The notes: generated by a model not told the origin, from the letters alone. Counted from the first letter of the stretch, positions 18,348-28,118 are shown. The stretch is 64,000 nucleotides of DNA from QHXN01 sp963785125 (GCA_963785125.1 CAWATU010000007.1:1-64000), one strand, 5' to 3'. Made by a program: numbers and translations.

Positions 18348-21300
18348 CTAGTCGGAGAGCATCACTCTCAACAGCAACGGGTCGTAGCGAACGGGCGCGG
18401 CGCGCGCCAACTGGCCCGCGCCCAGTAGCCGCCGAAGCGCGTCTGCGGTGGCGGTGGCGGCCCCTGCTGGTTGCCCTCGGTCGCTTGAGCCCGCGAAGCG
18501 CCGCGCGGTACTCGATGGACTCGATGAAGGCCCTGACCATCTCGGCCCGGCGGACGCGCGCCAACGCCACCGTCTCGTCGCGGACGTTCTCGCCCGGCCG
18601 GCTGAAACTATTCATCTTGTTGAGCCAGAAGTCATAGCCCGAGAAGTTGTTGTCCGGCGCGTCGTCCGGGTTGCGCCTCAAGTACCCGAAGTACTGCATC
18701 AGCACGAACGACGGGTTGTACTGAGCGATGAAGACCGAGTCGCTATCGACCACAGACTTCAGCGCCGCCGCGCGCCCGGCCGTGTTCCCCGAGCCGTAGG
18801 CGTTGATGGCCGCGTTACGCTCGGCCGCGGTCGGCGTCGCGCCCGCGTTCGTGAAGAGTTTATCGACGTAATCCGAGGCCGCCATGCCCTGCTGGAACTG
18901 CCCGACGAACTCAGTGCGCGTGACGAACTCCTCGACGTACGCCTGCTTGTTCGCGTCGAGCTGCTGTTGGAAACCGGGCTGGCCGACGATAACGCCGTTG
19001 CTGATCTGGCGCTGGTCGCGCAGGAAGAGAACGTAACGCGGGTTGCTCTTCGCGCTGCCGAACGCAGACTTGTGGGCGCGCATGACGAAGTAGCCGGTCT
19101 GTTGGAACTCGATGGACAGGAAGAACGCGGTCGAAACGTCCACGCGCTTCGCCTGCCTGCACTGCGCGTTGTTGCCACAAGACTCGATGCCCTGCGTCCA
19201 GAAGTCCTCGCCCGTCTGGTCGCTCTGCCGGTAGAGGAAGTCGTGATAGTGCGTGCAGACGAACGTGCGCGAGTTGTCAATCGGGTTCCCCGTAGACTCC
19301 GGCGTGTCGTCCACGATCTGAAGCTGCGCGTTGTTCGGCGCGCCGAGCACACCGTTCTGCGGGTTCTGTAGGACGAGCGTCGCGTTCTCAAGCCCCTCGC
19401 TGTACGCGTCCTCGTTGACGAGCACCTGGAAGGTCTTCTGCGTCTCGTTCGGCTCGAAGACGAGGCGTCCGACGACATAGGTGTAGTCGCCCCTCTGCGT
19501 GGCCGAGCCGTTGTTGCTGCCGATGTCCACGGTCGAGCGGCCGGTCGTCACACCCGTCCGCAGGACGCGCACAGTGATCGGCGCGCAGTCCTCCTGCACG
19601 GGGTAGGCCGCCGCGTCAAAGGAGAAGGTGGGCTGCGGCGTCGGGGTCGGCTGCGGCGTCGGCGTTGGCTGCGGCGTCGGCGTCGGTGACACCATCGGGG
19701 TCGGAGTCGCGTCGGGCGTCGGAGTCACGTCGGGCGTCGGCGTCGCGCTGGGCGTCGGCGTCGCGCTGGGTGTCGGCGTCGCGTCAGGTGTCGGAGTGGC
19801 TGTAGGCGTCGGAGTCGGAGTCGGGGTCGGGGTCGGCGTGGCTGTGGCGCCGCAGCCCGTCGAGGGCGCGGCCGTGCAATTGCCGACGGTGTACTCCGTG
19901 CCGCCGCGCGTGATGTCGCGCTTGCCGTTAGCCTGGCTCGTGAAGGTCGTGCCGCGCAGACCCGCCAGCACCGTGCCGGCAGAGATGGCCCCCTTCGACG
20001 CGAACTGGTTGAGCTTGCTTACGGCGACCTTGATGGTGATGGTGCCGTTCGTGGTGTCGAAGACGCCGCAGTCGGCGTCGCCGCGCGGCGTGTAGGTGAT
20101 CGAGCCGTCCGGGTTCCTGGCGGCGGTGCCCCACGTGAAGGTGCCCGACGGGTTCGAGTCGGTGTTCGCCAGCACGTAGAACTGGTCGCCGCGGTCGGAG
20201 AGCGCGAAGCTGTAGTCGCCTGTGGGCGAGAGGCCCGCGAACGGCGCGTTGGCGGCGAAGTGCATCCGCCAGTTCGAGGCCGGGGGGACGACGGGCAGCG
20301 TCGAGACCTTCATCGTCGCCACGACGACGGGCACGCCTCCCGGCCCCGTCTCGCACGAGTAACGGATGGAAGTGATGTCGAGCGGGTCGTCCGCCTGGAT
20401 GCTTCCGACAAGCCCCGTCTGCACGTCGCCGCGGAAGTCTGTGACCTGCGAGCCGTCGAGGCCGGCGACGCTGGCCGCGAGCGGGAAGGGGCCGGACTGC
20501 GTCGCGGGCGGCGAGCCCGGATTGGGCACGTTCGCCTTGCTGTTGATGGCCGGCCCTGAAATCTGGCGCGCGACGTAGGTGTGGCCGTCGAAGTCGTTGT
20601 GGTCGTCCGTGTAGGCGACGACGGCCGCGCCCGTCGGGTCGAAAGAGATTTGGAAGTAGTCGATCAGGTTGCGGTTGGCGGGCGCCGTCGGGTCGAGGCC
20701 ATTCTCCGAGATGTTGCTGCCGTGGATGAAGTGGTCGCTGACGGTCGTCTGCCGGAAGGTCGGCGCGTCGGAGGTCGCGTTGAAGGACTGCGCGTAGAAG
20801 ACCTTCCAGTTGGCGTTGTCGTTGTTCGTCGCCTGATCCGTCCCGTACCAGACAACGCCGACCGAGCCTTGCGTCGGGCCGGTCTCCATCCACGGGAGGA
20901 CGGAGGTCTTCGTCTCCGCGCCGTTCGAGACGCGCACGGGCGCGCTCCAGGTCATCGCCGCCGTCGGTCGAATGCACGAGGAGGATGTCCTTGTCGTTGG
21001 AGTAGGCGACGTAGGCCGTCCCGAAGGGCGTGCCGTCGTCGGCCACCTTGACCGAGAAGAAGATGTGGGCGACGCCGCCCGGGTCGGATGCCGCCTGCGG
21101 GCAGACGTAGTCGAGGGGCGTGCCGTCGGGCAGAAACTGCCGGTTGTGGCAGACCTGTCCCGTCGAGCCGCTCACGTAGACGCGCCCGGACTTCTGATGT
21201 ACGTCGATGCTCCCGACCTGGCCGATGAGGCCGGCGGTGATGGCCAGGCAGTAAGTCAGGCCGCCGTCGGTCGAGCGCTGTATCTGCGTCACGGTCGGCG

Positions 21301-22510
21301 CGACCGTGCGGTAGAGCAGATAGACGTTGTTCGGCCCGTGGAACTCGTGCCACTGCCGGTCGTCGCCGGGGATGCCGCCCGTCACGTTGCCCAGAGGATT
21401 GCGCAGGATGGTCACGCCGCGGTCGGTTGACCTCTGCGTGGTGATGTTGGCGAGCAGGAGGCTGCTCGCGGCGAGCGTCGAAGGCTCGGTCAGCGCGCCC
21501 GTCGTCACGTCGGGCATCCCGACCGCGAGGTCGATGTCGCCGCCGCCCTGCGCGCCGGCCGAGGCGACAGGCGAGCCCGTCACGGAGTCGGGCTGGCCGC
21601 GGTAGGCCCAGTTGCGCATGAAGGGGTCGTAGTTCGGGTTCGAGGCGTTGTTGACGGTCGGGCGCAGGTCAACGTACCAGAGGTCGTTGCCCGCGGGGAC
21701 GCCGCGGATGGCGCCGACGTAGAAGTTGCCGAACTTGTCGGTGCGGCACGAAGGCTCGCCGTCGCGCGCGGCAACCGGCGCCTTGACCGTGACGTTCGGG
21801 CTGAAGGTCATGCCGCCCGAGATGTAAGTAGCGGTGCGCGCCGAGGCGACCCCGGCGAGGCTGAACTGTCCCTTCGGCGGGTCGGTCTGCGCGGCCCCCG
21901 GGGGCGCGTTGTAATAGACGACGCGAACCTTGTAGTCGCCCACGCCACTCGTGTTGGGGTCGATGGACGCGTGCTCTTCGGTGAGAATCGCGTTGGTCGG
22001 GCCGTTGCCGGAACTTGAGACCAGTTGCCCGTTACACTTCCCCGACGCAGGGCACGTGCCGCCCTTGTAGATGACGAGGTCGTAGTCGTTGGTGGGGAGC
22101 GTCCAGGTCAGGTCTACGCGGATGACCTTGCCTGTGTAGACGCCGGGCAGCACCGTCAGTGTGAAGGTGTCGCAGGTTGTCCCCTCGGTGCAGCCGTTCT
22201 CGCCGTCGAGCGGGTCAGTGGACACGCCGCCCGCCGCAGTGCCCGTCCACTTCCCGTCGAGCGGCAGGACGGGGCCGGTCGGCCCCAACGTCCCCGCGGG
22301 CGGATTGGCGGCCCGCACCACACGCACGGAGCGCGGCCCCGCAGAGATGAAGAGGAGCGCCGCCCCCGCGGCGGCTACGAGTGCCGCTAGTAGAAGCACG
22401 CGCGCGGAGACGCGGCCCTTCAAGCTGGATACGATCCACGTCCCTCCGCCGAGCAAGCGGTGGGGCCTGCCTTTCAGAGTCCCGGAGGACTCTTCGCCTC
22501 TTAGTCTCAT
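18348..22510 (-). pseudogene. Large secreted protein with Calx-beta and DUF4214 domains, frame broken near 20957 and 18480
   Basis: ATG 22510 follows AAGGAG. An N-terminal anchor or signal (VSARVLLLAALVAAAGAALLF) leads to a beta-rich region of about 700 residues with sialidase-like repeats (TQIQRSTDGGLTY, ILLVHSTDGG). Then comes a Thr-Pro linker of about 80 residues, a Calx-beta domain (VQEDCAPITVRVLRTG), and a DUF4214 domain (THYHDFLYRQSDQTGEDFW). One frame ends near 20957 right after VHSTDGGDD, where the next frame starts TWSAPVRVS. A second slip near 18480 leads to the stop at 18348, just ahead of a terminator. Unrepaired, the frame would run through the terminator to 18265. It is about 1,390 residues and is a surface or extracellular protein of unknown role. 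Confidence 0.75.
19626..19850 (-). repeat. Thr-Pro coding tandem repeat
   Basis: Degenerate 6-, 12- and 18-base units (ACGCCGACGCCG-like on the coding strand) encode TPTPTP runs with Asp, Ala, Ser or Gln interruptions, forming the linker between the beta-propeller-like region and Calx-beta. Such linkers are extended and are often glycosylated. Confidence 0.8.
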
Positions 22511-22721
22511 GGCAATGACGCTCCTTAGTTTCGATGCAGACGGGAGCGCACCACGGCCGTAGGCAAGTGTGGCCGGGCGCGGGCCTGAGGGGCAGCCGGG
22601 CAAGATGGGCTGCGCCCCGGGCATTGGCGCGACGGGGGTATCGTCCGTTTCCTAACTGTCGAGTTTTCAGGGGATGCGGGGAGTTTTATACCACAGCGGC
22701 GGGGCGCGGCGCACCTTAAAA

Positions 22722-22855
22722 AGTAGGCAGATGGCAGTAGGCAGTTGAAGCTTCTTAACAAAGCAGCCTGAATGAATCGGGGCAGCGAGTAGTTCAATCT
22801 CGCCGCCCCGATTCATTCGAGTCCTCTTCTTCTCTGAACTGCCTACTGCCCACTC
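22722..22855. repeat. AGTAGGC-family heptamer hairpin with nested GC stem
   Basis: The left arm AGTAGGC, AGATGGC, AGTAGGC, AGTT (22722-22746) and the inverse arm (AACTGCC, TACTGCC, 22836-22850) enclose an inner stem (22770-22783 with 22805-22818). The inner stem contains GAATCGG-like sequence related to the terminator stem at 73-120. The right arm touches the stop of the gene ending at 22854. The same heptamer family lies inside a gene at 25684-25722. Confidence 0.75.
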
Positions 22856-24518
22856 ACTTCGGCGCGAGGTCGCGGCGGACGAAGAGGACGAGGTTGACGC
22901 CGGGGCGCAGCGGGTAGAGGTCGCCGACGCGTGTGTAGGCGTCGCCGGCCACGCGTTCAAGCTGCGGCAGTTGGTCCTGACGGCCGACGATGGCGAGCGT
23001 CTTCCGCGGGTCGTAGGAGGAGGCGAGCTGCCCCTCGTAACCGGCGTTCGGGTTGTGGCGGAAGTACCAGGGCGACGGCCAGTACTCGGGCGAGGCCGTG
23101 GCGAAGCCGGGCTCCTTCGTGCCGGCGCGCTCGCCCACGCGCTCGATCTCGCGGACGAGGTCGTGGAACCCGCGCTGCGTCTGCGAGTAGACGTAAGGGT
23201 GCTTGTCCTTGTCGTACTCAACGAAGTTGATGATGTAAGTGTGGTAGAGACCGAAGGAGGCGGCGGTGAGCGCCACCGCCGCCACCGCACGCCAACTCTT
23301 CGCGGGCACGCGCGATACCGACGCGCCGAACGCCTGCACGAAGTATCCCGCGGCGAGGGCCAGCGGCACAAGGAAGTTCAGGACGAGCCACGGCGTCTTG
23401 TAGCTGATGAGCGAATACGCGACGAGCAGCCCGAAGCCCCACGCCGCGAAGAAGATGGCGAAGCGGTTAAGCCTCCGCTCGAAGAGCGCCACCAGCGCGC
23501 CGAACGTGCCGAGGACGATGATGGCCGCGTCCTCCTGCAAGAGCCACCAGACGTACGTGTACCAGGGCTTGCCGTGGAACTCGCTCATGCCCGTCTTCTT
23601 CCAGAGGGTGAAGGCTTTGAACGAGTCCCAGAAGGCGCCCTTCCAGTGCATGAAGAAGGAGGAGTAGAAGGCCACCCAGATGAACACGAAGAGCGCGACC
23701 GCGCCGAGCAGGGCGACGCCGCCCTGCTGCCCCCGCGACAGCTTCGCGAAGCCCCCGCCTTCGGACTCCGACGCGCGCGCGGCTCGGCCGCCTCCCCCGC
23801 CGCGCACGCGCTCCCACGTCACGGCCGTCAGCCACGCCAGCCCGAGCGTACCCACCGAGATGAAGGCCGTCTCCTTCGTCGCGAACATCAACGCGGTCGA
23901 GGCCGTGGCCGTCAGCAGGTCGGACGGCGCGCCCGTCTCGCGGAAGCGCAAGGCGTAAACGACGAGCCCCAGCGTGAAGAAGACGAAGGGCATCTCGTGG
24001 ATGAAGTAGCGCGAGTAGAAGACGCACGCGGGCGAGACCGCGATGAGCAGCCCCGCGACGAGCGCCGCCGCCGTCCCGACGTAGCGGCGCAGACAGAGCA
24101 CGAGCCACACCACCCCGACGCCGAAGAGCGAAGTGACGAGCCGGATGAGAAAGGTGTGCAGCCCCCCGAGCGCGACGAGCGGGAGCGTCAGGTAGTAGAG
24201 CGTCGGGCCGTGGTAGTTCTCGGGGTCGTATGCGTAGCGCCCATGCCGCAGGAGGTTCGTCAGAAAGAAGCCGTTGACGCCCTCGTCATGATGCAGGGGC
24301 TTCATCTCAAGCGCGTAGACCCTGAGCACGAACGCCAGAAGCAGTATCACGGCGCTCGCGTAAATCCACGCGCGCTCGGGAATGTCGAAGGCGGGTGCGG
24401 GCGTTGGAGGAACCACGCGCTCGCGCTGCTCCTCTGCTTCCCGTCTCCTGGACAACGACGCGGCGTCCCAGCCGGCGCGCGCCTTCTTACGGTTTCGTTT
24501 TGTAGAGGCGGTAGGCAC
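22854..24518 (-). CDS. Polytopic membrane glycosyltransferase-like protein (Agl23/TIGR03663 type)
   Basis: The mature core starts with a helix (WIYASAVILLLAFVLRVYAL) and the family motif KPLHHDEGVNGFF. The acidic Asp-Glu after the first helix is typical of GT-C fold lipid-linked sugar transferases. At least ten membrane segments follow, then a soluble C-terminal domain of about 120 residues. The likely start is GTG 24518 (VPTASTKRNRKK) behind GGGGAAG. It overlaps the upstream membrane-protein gene by 32 bases, so the two are coupled. The role, probably surface glycan or protein glycosylation, is inferred from the family. It lies next to the gene of a Thr-rich secreted protein, a possible substrate. 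Confidence 0.75.
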   Translation of the reverse strand: MPTASTKRNRKKARAGWDAASLSRRREAEEQRERVVPPTPAPAFDIPERAWIYASAVILLLAFVLRVYALEMKPLHHDEGVNGFFLTNLLRHGRYAYDPENYHGPTLYYLTLPLVALGGLHTFLIRLVTSLFGVGVVWLVLCLRRYVGTAAALVAGLLIAVSPACVFYSRYFIHEMPFVFFTLGLVVYALRFRETGAPSDLLTATASTALMFATKETAFISVGTLGLAWLTAVTWERVRGGGGGRAARASESEGGGFAKLSRGQQGGVALLGAVALFVFIWVAFYSSFFMHWKGAFWDSFKAFTLWKKTGMSEFHGKPWYTYVWWLLQEDAAIIVLGTFGALVALFERRLNRFAIFFAAWGFGLLVAYSLISYKTPWLVLNFLVPLALAAGYFVQAFGASVSRVPAKSWRAVAAVALTAASFGLYHTYIINFVEYDKDKHPYVYSQTQRGFHDLVREIERVGERAGTKEPGFATASPEYWPSPWYFRHNPNAGYEGQLASSYDPRKTLAIVGRQDQLPQLERVAGDAYTRVGDLYPLRPGVNLVLFVRRDLAPK

Positions 24519-26643
24519 CTGCTTCCCCAACCTTCCTGTATCTCGCAAAGAAGGACTCGTTGAGCATGAGGCCCCGCTCGCGCATCTCCTCGCGCTCAAG
24601 GGGGCCGACGACGATGTACTCGATGCCGGCGCGTTCGACGAGCGCGGGAGCGTCGGCCGCGCCCGCGTAGATGCGCTTCAACTCAGCCTCGCGCGGCCCG
24701 TAGTCGATGCCGTGCGACCAGACGTGGCCGGGGTAGCCGAGAAAAGTTCTGCGGCCCGTCAGGTAGACCGGGTCATTATAAGTCGGCGCGTGGAGAATCA
24801 AAGAGCGCGGGGCTGTCTCCCGCTTGATGACCTCCGCGAACTCCAGACCCGCCGGCTCGAACGAGCGCCGCTCGACCGCGCTCGACGCCGCGCGCCACAC
24901 GTCGAGCCCGCCCGCCGCCGTCTGCATGAAGAGTAAGACTAAAGCCGCCGCGCGCCACGCCCCGCCGCGCCGCCACACGCGCACGAGCACGAGCGCCACC
25001 AGCGGCGCCGACGCGACCCACCAGTAGAGCAGCACCTTGATGTTGTCCCACACCCACGGCGAGAGCCTGTAGACGTTCGGCACCACGAAGCAGAGCACGA
25101 ACGGCAGGTAGAAGAAGAGCAGCCTCTTACTCACGCCCGCCCCGCGCCACGCGAGCGCCACGACGAGCAGAGGGATGAAGACCGCCGTGTTCTTGATCCA
25201 GAACCAGACGACGTTCGTCTGCCCGTGCGCCCACCCGAACTCCCAGCCGAAGAACTGCCCGGCGTTGACCGCCGACTCGCGCGTGGCGAAGAACATCTGC
25301 GGCAGCGCCAGCACGGAGGCCGCAGCCGCGAACAGAACCCACGGCCGCCACACCGCCCACACCCTCGCCCGGACGGGAGCCTCGTCCCGAGTTCCTTCAC
25401 TCTTCGACACCAACACCGCCGCGCCCTGCGCGAGCGCCATGCACGCGCCCATCAACATCATCACCACGAAGCTGTGCGCGTGTACCAGCGGCATCAGCCC
25501 CGCCACGACGCCCGCGGCGATCATCTGCCGCAAGGCAAAAGGCCGAAGGCAAAAGGCGAAACTGTTATCGGCAGCGGCTCCTTCATCTTCAACCGCGCCC
25601 TTCACCGACACCCCGCGCGCAGACTTACCCTTCGCCTTTTTCTTCCCGACCCGACGACTCTCAACCTCCGACACTCCCTCTTCCACACTGCCTACTGCCG
25701 TCTGCCTACTGCCTACTGACTTCTCCGAAGCGTCCCACCACAACGTCCACACGACGAGCGCGACGGAGAGGCCGAGCAGGATGCTGCGCTGCGTGACGAA
25801 GAGCGCGGTGACGGCGTTGCCCCACTCGAAGCCCGGGTAGGCCCGCGTGTAGTCGTGCTCCAAACTGCCGAGCATGGTGAAGAGGCCCTGCCCGCTCGAC
25901 GCCGCCTCGCGCAGAAAGACCACCCAGCCGAGGCCGCCGCTCAGAAGCACCAGCGCCGGCACCACGAGCGCGGCCAGACGGTCACGCGTCTGCTTCAGCG
26001 CCCAGCGGTGCAGCAGCCCCACCAGCGACATCATCAACGCGAAGTTCTGCCAGAAGAGCGAGCCTTCGAGCGTAGCGCCTGCACGCACGAACATCGCCGC
26101 CACGAAGTCTACGACGAACGGGTAGGTCAGACGGACGCCCGCGAACTCCGGGTGCTGCGGCGGGAAGTTCTCGCCGTAGGCGAAGCCCGTCACGACGGCG
26201 AGATGGAAGGGCAGGTCGCCGAGGTTCGTGTCCACACCCGTGAAGATGCCCTCCGGCGTCTGGTACATCGCGCGCGCGTACACGAGCCAGAACAGCACCG
26301 CCGCGCACAGGTAGAAGACGACCACGCCCGCCCCGCCCTTCCCCGCCAGCGCGCGACTCAAGACGCTCAGACCTTCCTTCGTATCGGCGGCCAGACGCAC
26401 GCGCCAGTCTCTACGTAACAACAGCAGGAGCGGCGAGCCGCAGACCACGCCCGCGAGCGTGAGCGCCGCCGGCCCCATCCCCAACGCCGACGCCAGCACG
26501 AAGCCCAAGAGCCCGAGCGCCGCGAAGCCCAGGCACACGCCCGCGCACAGGCGCGACCAGAGGCTCGCGTCGCGTTCGTAAGCGTAGGTCAACACGGTCG
26601 CGCCCGCGATTGCCGCGAGCGCCAGCAGGAGTGCGAAAGGCAT
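24487..26643 (-). CDS. Polytopic membrane protein, 718 residues, with in-gene heptamer repeats
   Basis: ATG 26643 opens directly into a helix (PFALLLALAAIAGATVLTYA). There are twelve or more membrane segments, an FTGVDTNLGDLPFHL motif in the first outer loop, and a soluble C-terminus containing AGIEYIVVGPLERE. That ending resembles the Chlor_Arch_YYY/DUF2298 and PMT-like membrane proteins, which are often found beside TIGR03663 proteins as here. A charged loop of about 65 residues (SVGSRQTAVGSVEE to FALRQ) is flanked by two intergenic-type repeat arrays, so it looks like an insertion. Probably a GT-C-fold enzyme or a partner of the next gene. The function is not certain. Confidence 0.7.
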   Translation of the reverse strand: MPFALLLALAAIAGATVLTYAYERDASLWSRLCAGVCLGFAALGLLGFVLASALGMGPAALTLAGVVCGSPLLLLLRRDWRVRLAADTKEGLSVLSRALAGKGGAGVVVFYLCAAVLFWLVYARAMYQTPEGIFTGVDTNLGDLPFHLAVVTGFAYGENFPPQHPEFAGVRLTYPFVVDFVAAMFVRAGATLEGSLFWQNFALMMSLVGLLHRWALKQTRDRLAALVVPALVLLSGGLGWVVFLREAASSGQGLFTMLGSLEHDYTRAYPGFEWGNAVTALFVTQRSILLGLSVALVVWTLWWDASEKSVGSRQTAVGSVEEGVSEVESRRVGKKKAKGKSARGVSVKGAVEDEGAAADNSFAFCLRPFALRQMIAAGVVAGLMPLVHAHSFVVMMLMGACMALAQGAAVLVSKSEGTRDEAPVRARVWAVWRPWVLFAAAASVLALPQMFFATRESAVNAGQFFGWEFGWAHGQTNVVWFWIKNTAVFIPLLVVALAWRGAGVSKRLLFFYLPFVLCFVVPNVYRLSPWVWDNIKVLLYWWVASAPLVALVLVRVWRRGGAWRAAALVLLFMQTAAGGLDVWRAASSAVERRSFEPAGLEFAEVIKRETAPRSLILHAPTYNDPVYLTGRRTFLGYPGHVWSHGIDYGPREAELKRIYAGAADAPALVERAGIEYIVVGPLEREEMRERGLMLNESFFARYRKVGEAGAYRLYKTKP
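25534..25722 (-). repeat. Two heptamer arrays inside a coding sequence
   Basis: Plus-strand AAGGCAA, AAGGCCG, AAGGCAA, AAGGCGA units lie at about 25534-25561, and TGCCTAC, TGCCGTC, TGCCTAC, TGCCTAC units at 25690-25717. They are the same families as the spacers at 9714 and 22722. Read in frame they encode SFAFCLRPFALRQ and SVGSRQTAVGSV at the two ends of a charged loop. In the second array the unit whose TAG would fall in frame is AGACGGC, so the frame stays open. Confidence 0.75.
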
Positions 26644-26682
26644 AAGGTGCGCAGGGCTTAATTGAACTAAAAAGACGCCGCG

Positions 26683-26688
26683 ATTATA
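26683..26688 (-). promoter_or_regulatory. Consensus -10 box (TATAAT) of the membrane protein genes
   Basis: TATAAT on the minus strand lies about 40 bases ahead of ATG 26643. No good -35 box is seen 16-18 bases further up, so an activator may be needed. Confidence 0.45.
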
Positions 26689-26808
26689 CGCGAACACCGT
26701 CCGCCCCGCCGAAGAGCCGCGCGCCGACTTTGCCTGCCACTGCTGGACAACTCGGAGGCGCGGATGTTTAGATGTTCGACTTAAAGAACAACACAGGAAT
26801 CCGAAATT

Positions 26809-27909
26809 ATGCTCCGAGCAGGTATCGTCGGACTGCCGAACGTCGGCAAGTCCACACTCTTCAACGCGCTGACCGCGCAGGCGTCGGCGCTCGCCGCCAA
26901 CTACCCCTTCGCCACCATCGAGCCCAACGTCGGCGTCGTCCCCGTCCCCGACGAGCGGCTCGAACCGCTCGCGAAGATAGTCAAGACGAGCACAATCGTC
27001 CCCGCCACGGTCGAGTTTGTGGACATCGCCGGCCTCGTGCGCGGCGCGTCGAAGGGCGAGGGGCTTGGCAACCAGTTCCTCGCCAACATCCGCGAGACCG
27101 ACGCCGTCATCCACGTCGTGCGCTGCTTCGAGGACGAGAACATACACCACGTCGAAGGCACCGTTGACCCGCGCCGCGACATCGACACCATTCAGGTCGA
27201 GCTGGCCCTGGCAGACCTCTCGACGGTCGAGCGCCGCCGCGAGAAGGCGCAGAAGACGGCCAAGGGCGGCGACAAGACGGCGAAGGTTGAGATCGAAGTC
27301 GCCGACAAGCTGCTCGCCGTGCTCTCCGACGGCAAGCCCGCGCGCACGGCCGACCTCGATGACTCGGAGCGCGCCGTCGCGCGCGGCTTCTTCCTCCTCA
27401 CCTCGAAGCCGACCATCTACGCCGCCAATGTGGACGAGGCGACGCTCGCCGACCCCGAGTCGAACCCGCACGTCCGCGCCGTGCATGAGATCGCCACGGC
27501 CGAAGCCGCCGAGTACGTTCCCATCTGCGCGCAGTTGGAGGCGGAGCTGGTCGCGCTCGCGCCCGAAGACCGCAAAGGCTACCTCGCCGAGGTGGGCGTC
27601 GTATCGAGCGGCGTCGATAGACTCATCCAGAGCGCCTACCGCCTGCTCGGCCTGATGTCCTTCCTCACGGCGGGCGAGAAGGAGGTGCGCGCCTGGACTG
27701 TCCCGCGCGGCACGCGCGCCCCGCAGGCGGCCGGCACCATCCACTCCGACATCGAACGCGGCTTCATCCGCGCCGAGATCGTCTCCTACGACGACCTCAC
27801 CCGCACCGGCTCCTACGCCGCCGCCCGCGAACAAGGACTCCTCCGCCTCGAAGGCAAAGAGTATGTTATGCAAGAGGGCGACATCGTCAACTTCCGCTTC
27901 AACGTCTAA
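26809..27909 (+). CDS. ychF: Redox-regulated ATPase YchF (OLA1 family)
   Basis: An Obg-like P-loop NTPase of 366 residues (family 360-365). G1 GLPNVGKSTLFNAL is at about 8-21, the G3 region at VDIAGLVRGASKGEGLGNQF, and the altered G4 that favours ATP follows. A coiled-coil insert comes in the middle (STVERRREKAQKTAKGGDKT). The C-terminal TGS domain (TVPRGTRAPQAAGTIHSDIE and EYVMQEGDIVNFRFNV) matches the family to the end. It binds ribosomes and responds to oxidative stress. It is divergent from the membrane-protein pair. AGGA before the ATG serves as ribosome-binding site. Confidence 0.96.
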   Translation: MLRAGIVGLPNVGKSTLFNALTAQASALAANYPFATIEPNVGVVPVPDERLEPLAKIVKTSTIVPATVEFVDIAGLVRGASKGEGLGNQFLANIRETDAVIHVVRCFEDENIHHVEGTVDPRRDIDTIQVELALADLSTVERRREKAQKTAKGGDKTAKVEIEVADKLLAVLSDGKPARTADLDDSERAVARGFFLLTSKPTIYAANVDEATLADPESNPHVRAVHEIATAEAAEYVPICAQLEAELVALAPEDRKGYLAEVGVVSSGVDRLIQSAYRLLGLMSFLTAGEKEVRAWTVPRGTRAPQAAGTIHSDIERGFIRAEIVSYDDLTRTGSYAAAREQGLLRLEGKEYVMQEGDIVNFRFNV

Positions 27910-27925
27910 CCCGCATCCATGCACG

Positions 27926-27954
27926 TTGGCACTCCGTACCTCCGGTAATATCTT
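27926..27954 (+). promoter_or_regulatory. Promoter of the small lipoprotein gene
   Basis: TTGGCA (27926-27931) and TATCTT (27949-27954) are 17 bases apart, ending 38 bases ahead of the ATG at 27993. It starts within 17 bases of the ychF stop. Confidence 0.45.
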
Positions 27955-27992
27955 TCCCCGCGCGTCAAATATCGCACCGGAGGTGGCCTCAC

Positions 27993-28106
27993 ATGAGGAG
28001 AACGTCATCAGTCTCTAACTTAATCCTTGTGCTCTCAATGTGGCTTGCCTTCGTTCTCGGCTGTGCCGGTAACAGCGACCGACACATTTCTCAAAAGGCT
28101 AGGTGA
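27993..28106 (+). CDS. Putative 37-residue lipoprotein
   Basis: ATG 27993 follows a perfect GGAGGTGG. The peptide has a basic start (MRRTSSVSN), a hydrophobic core (LILVLSMWLAFVLG) and a lipobox-like VLGC, leaving a mature lipopeptide of only about 15 residues (CAGNSDRHISQKAR). Promoter, ribosome-binding site and strong terminator surround it, so it is an independent unit of about 230 bases. Alternatives are an entericidin-like lysis or stress peptide, or a small RNA with a chance frame. No family is recognised. Confidence 0.6.
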   Translation: MRRTSSVSNLILVLSMWLAFVLGCAGNSDRHISQKAR

Positions 28107-28118
28107 CTCCCGACATGC

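Noticed and set aside
19626..19850. Possible CRISPR-like repeat
   Set aside because: The units are short, directly coding for Thr-Pro, and have no unique spacers of constant length.
22971..24563. Plus-strand open frame of about 530 codons
   Set aside because: Antisense to the TIGR03663-type membrane protein. The translated sequence is compositionally biased (Glu/Arg/His) and lacks structure-like patterns.
24519..24599. Longer N-terminus for the TIGR03663-type protein
   Set aside because: It would extend the overlap with the upstream gene by another 81 bases with no family similarity. The GTG at 24518 has a good GGGGA site.
26644..28008. Extension of the 718-residue membrane protein far upstream in the same frame
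   Set aside because: The extended part is antisense to ychF, which is certain. The true start is the ATG at 26643 at the first membrane helix, behind a TATAAT.
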